Of a DNA stretch of 64,000 bases, positions 22,357 through 34,696 are shown one piece after another (positions within the stretch are counted from its first letter, which is position 1; each line of letters begins with the position of its first letter). The position numbers and the translations under genes are program-made. The stretch is taken from positions 149,152,140-149,216,139 of the forward strand of contig NC_035441.2 of NCBI RefSeq assembly GCF_002127325.2. Reading direction: 5' to 3'. The stretch comes from Helianthus annuus (lineage: Eukaryota > Streptophyta > Magnoliopsida > Asterales > Asteraceae). Below the pieces are notes generated by a model. The model made no database searches. It worked only from the letters and a program-made list of their open reading frames with translations, and was not told the origin of the DNA.

Positions 22357-25300
22357 ATGGTTGGATCGGATGAAGTCAATAGCCATCCGGTAGGAAACCG
22401 TGATGATGCTAAATTCTTAGTGACGGGTGCTGAGCTGAAAGCAATTGTGAATGATGCGGTTACAAAAGCCTTGGAACGGCAGTACAATGAGTACAGTGAG
22501 ACCCGTAGTAGAACCCTACCTACACCGCATGCTAAACCAAAGAATCATTCTGAGGCTCACAACAAACCACCACCTACTCCACCCAAATCTAAGAAAGATG
22601 GTGACCGACTTTCCTCAAATGAAAACAGTATTCACCCCAAGAAGACTGTGTTTGACGATGCTCCGCGTGCTAAGGGTTGCACGTATAAATATTTTGTATC
22701 TTGTAAACCCCGGGAGTTTACTGGGGAAAAAGGAGCAGTAGACTGTATGACATGGCTTGATGAAATAGAGACAGTTGTCGACATCAGTGGTTGCGCTGAA
22801 AGGGATATGGTTAAGTTTGCATCCCAGTCTTTCAAGGGTGAGGCTCTAGCTTGGTGGGGGGCGTTGATCCAGGCTTCTGGAAAGGTTGCCTTGTACAATA
22901 TGTCATGGAAGCAATTTGTTGCTCTTGTCAAGGATAACTACTGCCCTCAGAATGAGGTTGAACGAATAGAATCTGATTTCCTATCTTTGGTTATGAAAAA
23001 CCTAGACTGCCAGGCATACCTCACCAGTTTCAACACTTTGTCCAGAATGGTTACTTACCTAGTAACCCCGGAACCCAAGAGAATCGCGCGCTTCATTGGG
23101 GGTTTGGCCCCAGAAATCAAGGCCAGCGTGAAAGCCTCCCGACCTATCACATTTAGATCTGTAACCGATTAGTCTCTGTCCCTCACTCAAGATGCAGTGA
23201 GACAGAGATCATTAAGAAATGCGGACTCTGAAAAGAGGAAACGCGAAGATGAAAATTCACGTCGATCAGGCAAGAAGCATAGAGGGAACCGTGACAGTAA
23301 GAAGGGGTCTGAAGCCAGGAGGAACGATCAACAGTCGGGCGATAGGCCCAAGTGCAAGGTTTGCAAGAAGCACCACTTCGGGAGGTGCAGGTATGAGCAG
23401 AAATCCCAACCTAAGGCATGTGGGATATGCAAGTCCACTGAGCACCGAACTCTTGAGTGCAAAAAGTTGAAGGATGCAACTTGTTACAGTTGCAATGAGA
23501 AGGGGCACATCAAGACCAATTGCCCAAAGATAGTGAAGAAGACTGAGGAAGGGAAGAAGACCAATGCTAGGGTCTTCCAGATGAATGTGCAGGAGGCCAT
23601 CCAGAATGATAACGTCATAACTGGTACGTTTCTCATTAATGACGTTTACGCAAGAGTATTGTTTGATTCTGGAGCAGATAAATCCTTTGTAGATGATAAA
23701 TTCTGTGAATTATTAAGATTGCCTATTAAAGCCTTGAAAGTAAATTATGAGGTAGAGTTAGCAGATGGGACTTTAGAACCCGTTTCGACTGTGTTAGATG
23801 GATGTGCCATATCCATTAGGAACCACTCTTTTCCTCTGTCCCTCCTCCCGTTCAAATTAGCAGGCTTTGATGTAGTAATAGGAATGGATTGGTTATCGCG
23901 AAACCAAGCCCAGATAGTGTGCAACAAGAAGCAGGTAGTAATCAAGACCCCATCTGGTGAGCCACTCACTATTCAGGGAGATACTCAACACGGATTGTCA
24001 GAGCAAGTGGCCATGCTTAAGGCATCCAGATGCACGAGTAGGGGTTGTGTCATTTATATGGCACAAGTAACTATTGGCGAGAAGAAGCCCAGGATCGAAG
24101 ACATACCAGTCATTTCTGACTATCCTGAGGTTTTTCCAGAGGAACTACCTGGTTTGCCACCAGATAGGCAGGTGGAATTCAAGATTGACATCATTCCCGG
24201 AGCTGCACCAGTAGCCAGAGCACCATATAGATTAGCACCAACGGAGATGAAGGAATTAAGGACACAGCTAGATGATTTACTGGTTAAAGGTTTTATTAGA
24301 CCTAGTTCATCTCCATGGGGAGCACCAATTTTGTTTGTTAAAAAGAAGGATGGATCAATGCGTCTATGCATTGATTACCGTGAGCTAAACAAGGTTACTA
24401 TCAAGAACATATATCCTTTGCCTAGAATCGATGATCTATTCGACCAACTACAGGGAGCGAGTTACTTCTCTAAGATAGATCTCAGGTCAGGCTATCATCA
24501 ATTGAAAGTTAAGGAGGAGGATGTACATAAGACCGCGTTTAGGACTCGTTATGGTCACTACGAGTTCCAAGTGATGCCTTTTGGGCTCACTAACGCACCT
24601 GCCGCATTCATGGATCTCATGAATCGCGTATGCAAGCCTTATCTGGATAAATTTGTCATCGTCTTCATTGACGAAATCCTCATCTACTCAAAGAACCGAG
24701 CTGACCATGAGAGGCATCTTCGGTGCATTCTTAAGCTGCTCCATCAAGAGAAGCTCTATGCCAAGTTTTCAAAGTGTGAATTTTGGCTTCGCGAAATCCA
24801 GTTCCTTGGACATGTTGTGAGTGAGCGTGGAATTCAAGTGGATCCCGCGAAGATAGAAGCTATCATGAACTGGCAGGAGCCAAAGACACCCTCAGAGATT
24901 CGTAGCTTTCTAGGTTTGGCTGGATACTATAGGCGTTTTATTGAAAACTTCTCAAGAATTGTTGCACCCTTAACGTCGTTAACACGTAAGAACATTAAGT
25001 TTAATTGGGGACCTAAGCAGCAAGAATCTTTTGATATCTTGAAGCAGAAGTTGAGTAACGCACCAATGCTAGCCCTACCTGAAGGCATTGAAGAATTTGT
25101 GGTGTATTGTGATGCATCGCACACCGGAATGGGTTGTGTGTTAATGCAAAAGGGCAAGGTCATAGCCTATGCTTCACGACAATTAAAGGTGCACGAAAAG
25201 AATTACACCACCCATGACTTGGAATTGGGTGCCGTTGTATTTGCACTCAAGCTTTGGAGGCATTATCTGTATGGGACGAAGTGTGTAATCTATTCCGACC

Positions 25301-26907
25301 ACAAGAGCCTCCAACACCTGTTCAATTAGAAGGATTTGAACATGAGGCAGCGACGATGGATGGAAACCCTGAACGATTATGATTGTGAAATAAGGTACCA
25401 TCCAGGCAAGGCCAATGTAGTCGCAGATGCCTTGAGCAGGAAGGAAAGAGTGAAACCAATAAGGATCAATGCCAAGAGCATTGAAATTAAGAATAGTTTG
25501 AATGAAAGGTTGTTGGCTGCACAAAAGGAAGCTGTGTTGGAAGCCAACTATCCTGAGGAAAAACTAGGAGTAACTGAAGAACAGTTGTCCTACGATAAGA
25601 ACGGAATGTTGAGATTAAATGGACGAATATGGGTTCCTGTATATGGAGGACTTCGAGATATTATCCTCAAGGAAGCCCACAGTTCCAAATATTCCGTCCA
25701 TCCTGGAGCTGATAAGATGTACCAGGAGTTAAAGGCGAATTATTGGTGGATAGGCTTGAAAAAGTCTATAGCTGCTTATGTAGCTAAATGCTTGACGTGT
25801 GCTAAAGTCAAAGCTGAACATCAGAAGCCGTCAGGCTTACTGCAACAGCCTGAAATTCCCACATGGAAATGGGAAATGGTGACAATGGACTTTATCACCA
25901 AATTGCCTAAGACGCCGAAGGGAAATGATACTATATGGGTCATAGTTGATAGACTGACTAAGTCAGCACATTTCCTGCCCATTAAAGAAACCTTCAGCTC
26001 TAACATGGATAAGATTGTGGCCTTGCATGGCGTACCAGTATCTATTATCTCAGATCGGGATACTAGATACACATCACATTTCTGGAAGAGTTTCCAACAG
26101 TCTCTGGGCACTCAATTAAATTTCAGTACGGCTTACCATCCTCAGACGGATGGGCAGAGTGAGCGAACTATCCAGACATTGGAAGACATGCTACGGGCAT
26201 ATGTGATTGATCTAGGAGGAAGTTGGGACAGGCATTTACCATTGGTCGAGTTCTCCTACAATAATAGCTACCATACTAGCATTAAGGCTGCGCCTTTTGA
26301 GGCACTATATGGTAGAAAGTGCCGAACGCCCATCTGCTGGGCAGAAGTAGGGGATACCCAATTATCAGGTCCTGACTTAGTCTTTGAGACAACAGATAAG
26401 ATTGTTCAAATTCACGATCGCCTGAAAGCTGCTCGAGACAGGCAGAAAAGCTATGCGGATGAAAGACGAAAGCCTCTCAAGTTTGAGGTTGGCGATAAAG
26501 TTTTGCTCAAAGTATCACCTTGGAAAGGGGTGATGAGGTTTGGCAAGAAAGGTAAGTTAAGCCCAAGGTATATAGGACCATTCGAAATCATCGAATGTGT
26601 AGGATCAGTGGCTTATAAGTTGAACTTACCTGACGAGCTCGATGGAATTCATAATGTATTTCACGTCTGCAATCTGAAGAAATGTCTAGCTGATGAGTCA
26701 CTAGTCATACCACACACAGATGTGCATATAGACGAGAGCTTAAAATTTGTGGAAAAACCTGTGTCGATTGAAGATCGACAGGTAAAGAAGCTTTGGAGGA
26801 AGCATGTACCCATTGTCAAGGTCAAATGGGAGGGCCGCAGAGGTCCTGATTATACGTGGGAGTTAGAATCCACAATGAAAGAGAAATACCCTCAATTGTT
26901 TCAGTAA
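22357..26907 (+). pseudogene. gag-pol: Gypsy-B gag-pol polyprotein with two in-frame TAG
   Basis: A single frame of 1517 codons, broken by TAG at codons 272 (23170) and 991 (25327). Order: gag capsid domain (about residues 105-270), CCHC knuckle C-x2-C-x4-H-x4-C at 23482-23523, protease with DSGAD at 23665, RT, RNase H (Asp in VYCDAS, Glu in HDLELG, Asp in YSDHKS), integrase (HHCC finger, then DDE with MDF, SDRD and SERT), and a chromodomain ([19 protein letters not shown]). Two oddities: the RT active site reads FIDE instead of FIDD (24670-24675), and about six residues are missing between KETF and the IVALHG motif of integrase (near 25995). Replication machinery, now inactive. Confidence 0.95.
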
Positions 26908-26928
26908 ATCTCGAGGTCGAGATTTCTT

Positions 26929-26943
26929 TTAAGGGGGTGAGGA
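26929..26943 (+). promoter_or_regulatory. Gypsy-B polypurine tract
   Basis: TTAAGGGGGTGAGGA lies immediately upstream of the 3' LTR, where plus-strand synthesis is primed. Confidence 0.8.
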
Positions 26944-29900
26944 TGTAACACCTCGAAAATTCCTGTCCATTAAAATAAAGACACGTGTCACGAGAGACAG
27001 ACGTGTCAGAAAAGCCGGATGAAATAAAAGATGTTTGGTAGGATTTTTAAGGGCGTCATGTTATTTAAAGTACCTCTGAACGACCCAAGGGCGGCATGTT
27101 ATTAAAACACCTCTGAGCGACCCAAATTTTTATAAATCCTAAGATCCTTAAATCTTTTGAAAATCATCCTATATGATAACCGGTTGTTTTCAAATAAATA
27201 AAGTTCCATCTTTTATGTGAACTCGGGAATTGGCAGGACTGTTACTACTAATAAGGCTAAATAAAATTCTTATAAGAAAGAATCAAAATAGTTAATTACC
27301 TTGGCCAACTAACATGAGAATCCAAGGACTTATTCTTGATGTTTCCGTCAAATTAAAGTTGCCATAAGATTCCAAGGTATCAATATTCATGAAGCATGCA
27401 AAACCTGAAAATGGTGGACCCTACATTGCAGTAAAAGTCTGATGTTTCGACATTTGAAAGTTGCATGGTCAAGACTTAAAAGTTTTAAAAATTTTTGTCC
27501 TCTGACCACCTCTTACGGACCGCAAGGCCCCAAGCTTACGGTCCGTAAGGAGGGTACCTGGGCTTGTTTTAGCAAGGTCGGTTACGGACCGTAACCATTC
27601 TAGCTTACGGTCCGTAAGAGGTTCTTACGGACCTCAAGGCCTCAAGCTTACGGTCCGTAAGACCGTCGCTGGCAGCAGTTTTGGACAGCTGCCTGTTCAG
27701 CCCGTTGCACCGACTTAAAACGATGGTTTCTGAATTCAGGGGCTTGCTAGGCAGTATTTAGCCCTCTAGGGACACCTGGGGTGATCCCCCAACCATTGTA
27801 GACTTACTTGTCATAATCTTGGACCCTTTAAGTTCACTATATAAGGGCATGAGGTGTGACCATTTCCTTTGCTCACTTTGGACTTGGGTTCAAGACTTCT
27901 CTGGAGCTTTCCTGGACAGCAACCATTTTTCTTAAGGTCCCAAATCCTTCTTAGGACTCTTGTAAGTGCCCTTAACCTCCCTTAATCCATTTTAGCTTAG
28001 TTAATTAAGTAAAAGTCAAACCGTCGTAATTAAGGTTTGACTTCGTGATTAATTAAAATGTGCTCTGTCAAATCACGAATTAAAGATACCTTTAAGTAGG
28101 TAATTATGTGGGTAACAAACCCTTAAAAGGGTATTTCCAGATTCCCACTTTAGGCAAGTCAATTGTCGAGTCAAAGCTAACTATAAAAAGTTAACAGAAC
28201 GCTTAACTTCAAATTAACCTATAATTAGCAATGTAGGATGCATGCAACCTGTTTTATCATTAATATAAATTGGTAAATAATTTAAGAACATGTTCCAACA
28301 TGTTCAACTCGACAATTTTCTGTTTAGACCCGGTTTGGAACCGAAAGTCGCATAGTTTGACTTTCGCTTTGACTTTCAGTTCTGACCCGTTTTAGTCTAG
28401 ATTAAGATTGCCTTAGAGCTTCTTTTAGACCTAGTAACATGTTAGTATATCCTCCTGTGATTATACGACTTGGTTCATTAGATATCTTGATCGTATGCAT
28501 GTTTCCGTTAAATGCCCATATGTTGACCTTTATGCCCAAATGTCCATAAATCAAGATTTTTGAAAATGTAAAAGGGTAGACATCTTAGTTACTAAATTAT
28601 AGACTTGTCCCCAAAATTTGACATCAGTTTGAAGTCTAGATTAAGAGTTATGCTCATTAGCGTAATTAGAAGCTTTCTTAGTATATAATTAGCGTATTTA
28701 GCGCATAGCCTATTTAAACTTAGTTTTTATGTCAAAACTTTATATCCACTGTTATATAATAATATTTTGGGAATTTTAAATATTTTTATTTATTTTTAGG
28801 CTGAGCATAACTTAAGGATTTAAGCTTAATTCGGCTTATGCCGGTTTTGCCCTTTTTGGCTATAAAATGAGTTTTACAAAACCTTTTGACCCCAAACCTT
28901 TTCCTACTGATTTATTATGTTAAATATAATATTTTGAGCCTTCTGGAATTAAAAAAATATCAGCTTTTCTTTTAAAACCCGGAAATGGCTCCAAATCGCC
29001 TTTTTAGGCATTTTTACGACATAGTATATGTCAAAACTAGTTTTTATACATAAGGTCTAATACCTACTGATATATTTTGTAAAATTTCATATTATAACAG
29101 TAAACTAAAGTTGAGAACTCAGATTTCCGGTTTTAACCTTTCAAGCTTATGTAAATTTACCAAAATGCCATTCTGGGGCGTAATCGGAGTTCAAAATCAT
29201 TTGGGGCATAATAGGACATATCTTACTGATATTACAACATATTTGATGCATATAATCTCAGGAAACTTGTATATGACTTATATGGTTACCCGTTACGCAC
29301 TTTCGCGTTCGGATCAGCTTATGTGACTAGTTTCTGCACGTTCGCCGAAGCGGGTCAAACCGTATCATCTTAGTCTCTAAATTCAGAATGTATTTAGTTT
29401 ACCCATATTATACAAGTCTCCAAACTTTTCGGGTCTAAGTCACATTCCTTTTCGGTTTTCGCTTTCCTCGCGATTAAACCATGTTTATCCTTCAAAACTA
29501 ACCGGTCTAAGCTTAGGCTATGTTAAATGACCCGTTAGGATTCTAATAGGTTATTATAAACCTTCGTTCCAGAATAGGAGCCCAGTAAAAGACACTTGCA
29601 TTTTGCTTTTGTGGTTTATACTTGCTCAGGTAAATACTTTTAACTTATTTTCCATTATACGGGCTTGGGGGTACGGTATATAAAATACCGCTTGGTCGGG
29701 CAATTGACCCCAACTCATTAGTAGTTGGGTATTATCAATGTGACCCGTTTGAAAACTAGTTTTGTTTGTTTTACGCCTTTGGGAGCTTAATGACCATGTC
29801 CCGGATATCCTTGGCATCATTTTCAGAAATGGCCACGACCTTGACACCCGGGTGTAGGCGTACACCCGGTATGTGTCCATTTTTATTAAGGTATAAACGT

Positions 29901-30436
29901 TGGCTTCCCGCCACGGACTTATACTGAGTGGTGTGTCAATTAACCTTAAACCCGACACGACCCGGGCGACTGAACGCATAACGAACATGTAATTCTTTTA
30001 CAAGTTTACTTTGATTAATTATTCCCAAGTTATAAAAAGTTTTGTGCCATGTGCATTTAAATCAATTTTCTAAATGTTTTCAAAATGAGTCAGTTAAATT
30101 GTATTTACCAGTGTAAACTGGCGTATTTTCCCCAAAAAGATTAAGTGCAGGTGCTACACGAAATAGGCTGGCTTCTCCTTAGCATCATAGAGTCTCGCAA
30201 ACTTTGGGATGCATTTATCTGTTGAACAATTTTCTCCTTTTTATTCCGATCCGCCTGTGGATCTATTTCGACTACTTGTGATACTTTGATATTTCATTTG
30301 TTGGTTGAAGTAAATCTATTTTTATTGTTTCCGCTGTGCATTATAATTTGTGTTGTTTGACAATGATGATATCAACTACGTCACGATACTCCCCCACCGG
30401 GCCCACCGGTGACACGTGGAAATTCGGGGTGTGACA
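26944..30436 (+). repeat. Gypsy-B 3' LTR
   Basis: 3493 bp, without the MITE. It differs from the 5' LTR by scattered substitutions (14 in roughly the first 700 bp, about 2%, by hand). Palindrome array at 27512-27665. Confidence 0.95.
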
Positions 30437-30441
30437 TAACG

Positions 30442-30984
30442 TCACCGCCAAAAGCGGGGCCTACCACAATTTGCATTAATAACTTAATTCATTATCTTCC
30501 AATAATCCAACCCTTTAGGATTGTATCCTTGCTGACTCAAACTACTGGGTTGAGGGTAACGTCGCCTTCAAAAGAGGGCCCTACTACAATAACTAAGATA
30601 ATCTCTTAAACAAGTGCAAAAGTGCGAAAATAATCAAAGGTTATACTAATACACGAGTCGGATCCAAGTGATTCATCTTGTCTATCTGTTTTTTATTTTA
30701 TTTTTATTTTTCAGCATTTAGTTAGTTTTATTTTCTTAGTTTAAAAACATTTTCTAACATTTTGATTTGATTAGACGTTGAGGATAAACCGGTACTAAAA
30801 GCTCTTGTGTCCTTGGATGACCTCGGTATCTTACCAACACTATACTACGTCCACGATGGGTGCACTTGCCCATATGTGTGTTTAGTGTTAGTAAATATCG
30901 TGTTTTATAAATTTAAAACTTGGCTAAAAGCGTAAAAAGGGCTTAAAATATACATCTAAAATATATACACGCTAACACGCATCA
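30442..30984 (+). repeat. Athila-type element LTR2, second part
   Basis: Resumes after the Gypsy-B TSD exactly where LTR2 broke off (TCACCGCCAAAAGCGGGGCC) and ends ACGCATCA like LTR1. Confidence 0.93.
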
Positions 30985-31112
30985 AGTTTTTGGCGCCGCT
31001 GCCGGGGACACAAGGATTTTAAGAAAGTTAGGAATCAACGGCCTAATCATCTTTTTATTTTTCTTTTTAATTTTTTTTAGGATTTTCTTAGTTTTTCAGC
31101 TTCTGCAGAGCT
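30985..31112 (+). mobile_element. Second Athila primer site and truncated leader
   Basis: Matches 10698-10823 (primer site at 30991-31008) but stops at CAGCTTCTGCAGAGCT, where it joins Gypsy-A RT. A single element would end with a TSD here. The arrangement is the relic of a second tandem copy. Confidence 0.85.
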
Positions 31113-31713
31113 TCAAAATATGTCGCAAATGCTGCTCGTGTTCCTCCTGACTCTTAGAGTAGATCAGGATGTCGTCGATGAATACAATCACAAACTTATC
31201 TAGGTAGGGCTTGCACACCCTGTTCATAAGGTCCATGAAGACTGCCGGGGTGTTCGTTAGCCCGAATGGCATCACTAGAAACTCGTAGTGGCCGTAGCGA
31301 GTTCTGAATGCTGTTTTGGAGACGTCCTTATCCCGGAGTCTCAGCTGATGGTAGCCTGACCTCAAGTCTATCTTGGAGTAGTAGCTCGACCCTTGCAACT
31401 GGTCGAATAAGTCATCAATACGTGGAAGAGGATAGCGGTTCTTCACGGTGACTTTGTTGAGTTCACGGTAATCGATGCACATTCTAAAGGTACCGTCTTT
31501 CTTCTTCACAAATAATACTGGAGCTCCCCATGGCGAAGAGCTAGGTCGGATAAATCCCTTATCCAAGAGTTCTTGCAGTTGCGCAGATAGTTCTTCTAGC
31601 TCTGATGGAGCTAAGCGATACGGTGTGCGAGCTATTGGTGCTGCTCCTGGAGCAAGCTCTATCTGGAATTCGACTTGGAGATGAGGCGGTAGCCCAGGTA
31701 AATCTTCAGGAAA
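31112..31713 (-). pseudogene. pol: Gypsy-A reverse transcriptase fragment
   Basis: Minus-strand frame from the Copia-2 insertion site (TSD GGAAA 31709-31713) to the Athila junction. It starts within the protease/RT linker (EDLPGLPP) and contains the RT fingers and palm with [28 protein letters not shown] and the active-site FIDDILIYS. It stops just after the palm. The upstream half of the polyprotein lies at 41905-43731 beyond Copia-2. The RT thumb, RNase H and most of integrase (an estimated 1.3 kb or more) were lost at 31112. Confidence 0.93.
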
Positions 31714-32195
31714 TGTAGGTCCCCTTGATGTGTATGGATCTTCACAGAATCGTCTTTCCAATTAAGAGTGCGGAATCCTCTTGATCAGAATATAACAGAA
31801 ACAAGTAGATGAACAGAAATCACTTTCAATCTGGATCTTTATTGATTATCTATCAAACTTATTACAATCAATCAAGATCCCTAACCCTCACAAATTTCGT
31901 CCAAGACACTATGCTCTCACGAAATTCTCTCTAACAACTGTTTTGGCTGATTAACTGATTAACCTAAACCCTAAAGCCTAACCTTGTTTATATAACACAA
32001 GGTTTACTAATTGGACTAGGGTTTGCAACATGGGCAAGGCCCAAATCGTTTCCCCTTGACCCAAATGGGTTTAGTTTAGCCCAAACTCAATAATCTCACT
32101 ATTACAAAGCTAAACCCGCTAACCGTTTATCGTTTAACTAATTACAAGATATCCAAAGACCAAATCTAAGCTGTTGTCACAAATATGCACCAACA
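31714..32195 (-). repeat. Copia-2 3' LTR
   Basis: 482 bp, same length as 41418-41899. Its last 10 bases (GCACCAACA region) resemble those of Copia-1, and both are followed by an ACTCCCCCTTG purine-tract complement. Confidence 0.95.
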
Positions 32196-34105
32196 AACTC
32201 CCCCTTGACAATAGCTTCATAAAAACTTTGTCTTCAGTCAAAACTTTTGTCTTCAGTCTTCTTGCAATCTTCACGTAATCTTGCACTGTCTTTGGTCTTT
32301 GGATAGCGTCAGCTTCAATAGCTTCTGTCAGCAACAGACTCCCCCTAAGTTGATGCATCCAATCACCAAATCTTCAACACGTTATCACTTGAGTAAACTC
32401 CAGTTTAGCATTTGCACAACAATCTTCAAACTCTTCAATCTTGTCTGCAATATAGAAAGGAAGTTCTACCATGCATCCAATCAAACTCTCATCTTCACAA
32501 CAACTTCTCAGCAACATACCGCTTCAATCTGGATACTATAAAACAAACATCTCGAGAAACCATAAGAATTTTTCAACAAAGTTAAATAAATTATTATTTT
32601 TCAAGAGATAGTTAAACTGTATTACAGATTAAGCATTTTCAAATTCATCACCAACACGCAAAACTTTTTGTTCAACACACAAGAACCTGCCTGATTGAAA
32701 ATTTTGAACTCACTTTCTAACACCGTCTCCCCCTATCAGTAACAATTCCTCCAAGAATAACAGAAAAAGACACTATTTTTGGATTTTTATATTTTCTGAA
32801 AGCAAGTAAATACAAAAGCAATAAACACTCTATTTTTGTGAGAATCACTGGTAAGAAGATCATATCAGCACAATCAAACTGTTTCACACTATTAGATAAT
32901 TCTTTATTTAATTTCTCGTGAAAAATAGTTCAAGACGATTACCAGTATGTTTGTCCTCTTAAACATAATGCATGAACATTTCAAGTACCATTACCATATG
33001 ATACGTTAAGGTAATTTTATTTTTTGAAATACGAGCGTGTCCCACTTCAGGATATACCCCCACGATCAAGGTATGCACAAAGATTCATCGTAGTAGGTGA
33101 GTATACTGATGTCATACTTTAAGATATCCTGACTGTGTCTAAGTCTGCATATAAACTGTTTTATCATGTTTTAATTTCTTAACAATGAACACCCAAATAA
33201 ATACTAATCAAATCCTGGAAATATAAACAACACACTCTATCATGCAAGTATCTTCCCTACCACATATTTCACAAGTCCAATCCAGATTTCTGAAATCTTA
33301 ACTGGGAATAGGTTGAGAAGAGAACAGAATAGATCTTTAGCAGAGATGGTATAATATACAGATCAAATGAGTTTTACTCAGTTTGATATAGGTTTCTTGG
33401 GTTTCTTTTGGGCACTTGAGGGCCTCTTTCGGGTGTATTAGATCTATAGCGCGACAACGTATAGCTAGGTCAGCATGTATCTGGATGCAGCAGAAGCTGT
33501 CGTTGCCTAGCACCTCCAGGTCAGCATATATCTGGATGCAGCAGAGGAGGTACACGACTTTTTTCAGAGAAGATTTCAGAATCAGATCAAAATTGTGTGT
33601 ATCGGGACAACATACAGACATTCAAATAGAAATGAGTTAATTCCAAGTGACTCTCTTTCCTGGGGTCATGTACAATTTTAGTTCTGAACAGACAGACATC
33701 CAAGATATCCCAGATGAAATAACAGTATAAAGACCCAAAACTTCAGATTTTGGCAATCTATCAACGCAAGAATTAAGGTCATTAAACCATACACCACTGA
33801 TGTGTTCCCCACTCATATTCAGTTCATTTATGTTTATATCACATTGGTAAGTTGATTATTTCATGCTTTTTTGCCTACTGGTACATCATATAATGAAGCT
33901 GCTATCACACTTAAGCAATTTATGGTTCAATTTCAGTGTGACAGTCTAACTTGCTGATGTACTATCATTTCTTCTTTTTCACACAGTGAAATCTCATTTT
34001 TGATTTTCTATTTTTTTTATGTTTTTGATTTTTCAATTTTTTTTTATGTTTTTGATTTTTATGAAAAGCAGTAAACTATTTACAAAAATTCTTATGAAAA
34101 AACAG
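32196..34105 (-). other. Copia-2 long 3' non-coding region
   Basis: 1.9 kb with no supported ORF. It contains blocks shared with Copia-1 (see 3204-5486). It also has a local direct repeat, AGGTCAGCAT with ATCTGGATGCAGCAGA, at 33470-33497 and 33521-33548. The length is unusual for a Copia 3' region. Confidence 0.7.
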
Positions 34106-34696
34106 TTATTCAGGATTCCTCATCCCGTTGAGTTCGACTAAGTGTTCAAAGCGAGCCCTCTCAAATGCTTTAGTATAAAGATCTGTCAGGTTATCTTCTG
34201 TGTCGACTCGATGAAGTTCAATTAATCTCTTTTCAGCACAATCCCGTATAAAATGATGACGTATGTCAATATGTTTTGTGCGACTGTGATTCACGGGATT
34301 ATTAGTTATTGAAATTGTGGCATTATTGTCTATCATAATAGGAGTACGAGTGAAATCCAAACCGTAATCGCACATCTGCTGTTGAATCCAGAGAACCTGA
34401 GAGCAGCAGCTTCCAGCAGCAATATATTCAGCTTCACACGTAGAGGTAGACACAGAAGATTGCTTCTTGCATTGCCAAGACACAATCCTGCCTCCTAAGA
34501 ACTGACAACCACCTGTTGTAGACTTTCTGTTCGACTTGCATCCTCCAAAGTCTGAGTCAGTGTAAGCAACAAACGTCAGATCACTATCAGCTGGATACCA
34601 CAACCCAAGTTTAGGTTTCCCCTTCAAGTAACGAAGAATCCGCTTCACTGCTTTCATGTGTGACTCTTTTGGATTTGCCTGATATCTGGCACACAA
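34106..34696 (-). pseudogene. pol: Copia-2 RNase H domain
   Basis: About 196 codons, continuing RT after a frameshift near 34690. It contains the RNase H motifs of Copia elements (YTDSDFGG, the Glu in CEAEYIAA, DNNATI) and the KHIDIRHHFIRD segment before the C-terminus. It degrades the RNA strand during reverse transcription. Confidence 0.92.

Larger units (their letters stand above)
16222..30436 (+). mobile_element. Gypsy-B: chromovirus (Tekay/Del-like) with extra ORF
   Basis: LTRs TGTAACACC...GGTGTGACA of 3721 and 3493 bp. The difference equals the 225 bp MITE plus its 3 bp TSD. Element TSD TAACG (16217-16221 and 30437-30441). Order: 5' LTR, primer site, extra ORF, spacer, gag-pol in one frame, polypurine tract, 3' LTR. 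Long LTRs and the C-terminal chromodomain fit the Tekay/Del lineage. Gag-pol has two in-frame TAG codons and an altered RT active site. Confidence 0.94.
9002..31112 (+). mobile_element. Athila/Tat-type gag-protease element, partly duplicated
   Basis: LTR1 (9002-10697), a tRNA-Asp-type primer site, gag and protease, the typical CTTGAGGACAAGCAAAAG plus AAGTGTGGGGG end, then LTR2 (15089-16221 and 30442-30984, split by Gypsy-B). LTR2 is followed not by a TSD but by a second primer site and 5' leader (30985-31112), which then joins Gypsy-A RT. The candidate TSD GCTTG (8997-9001) has no right-hand partner. No RT, RNase H or integrase is present, so this is a non-autonomous gag-protease type. Athila versus Tat/Ogre lineage is not settled. 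Confidence 0.88.

Noticed and set aside
33416..33640. 74-codon ORF with an ATCTGGATGCAGCAGA repeat
   Set aside because: Lies in the Copia-2 3' non-coding region. The repeat is local and no domain was recognised.
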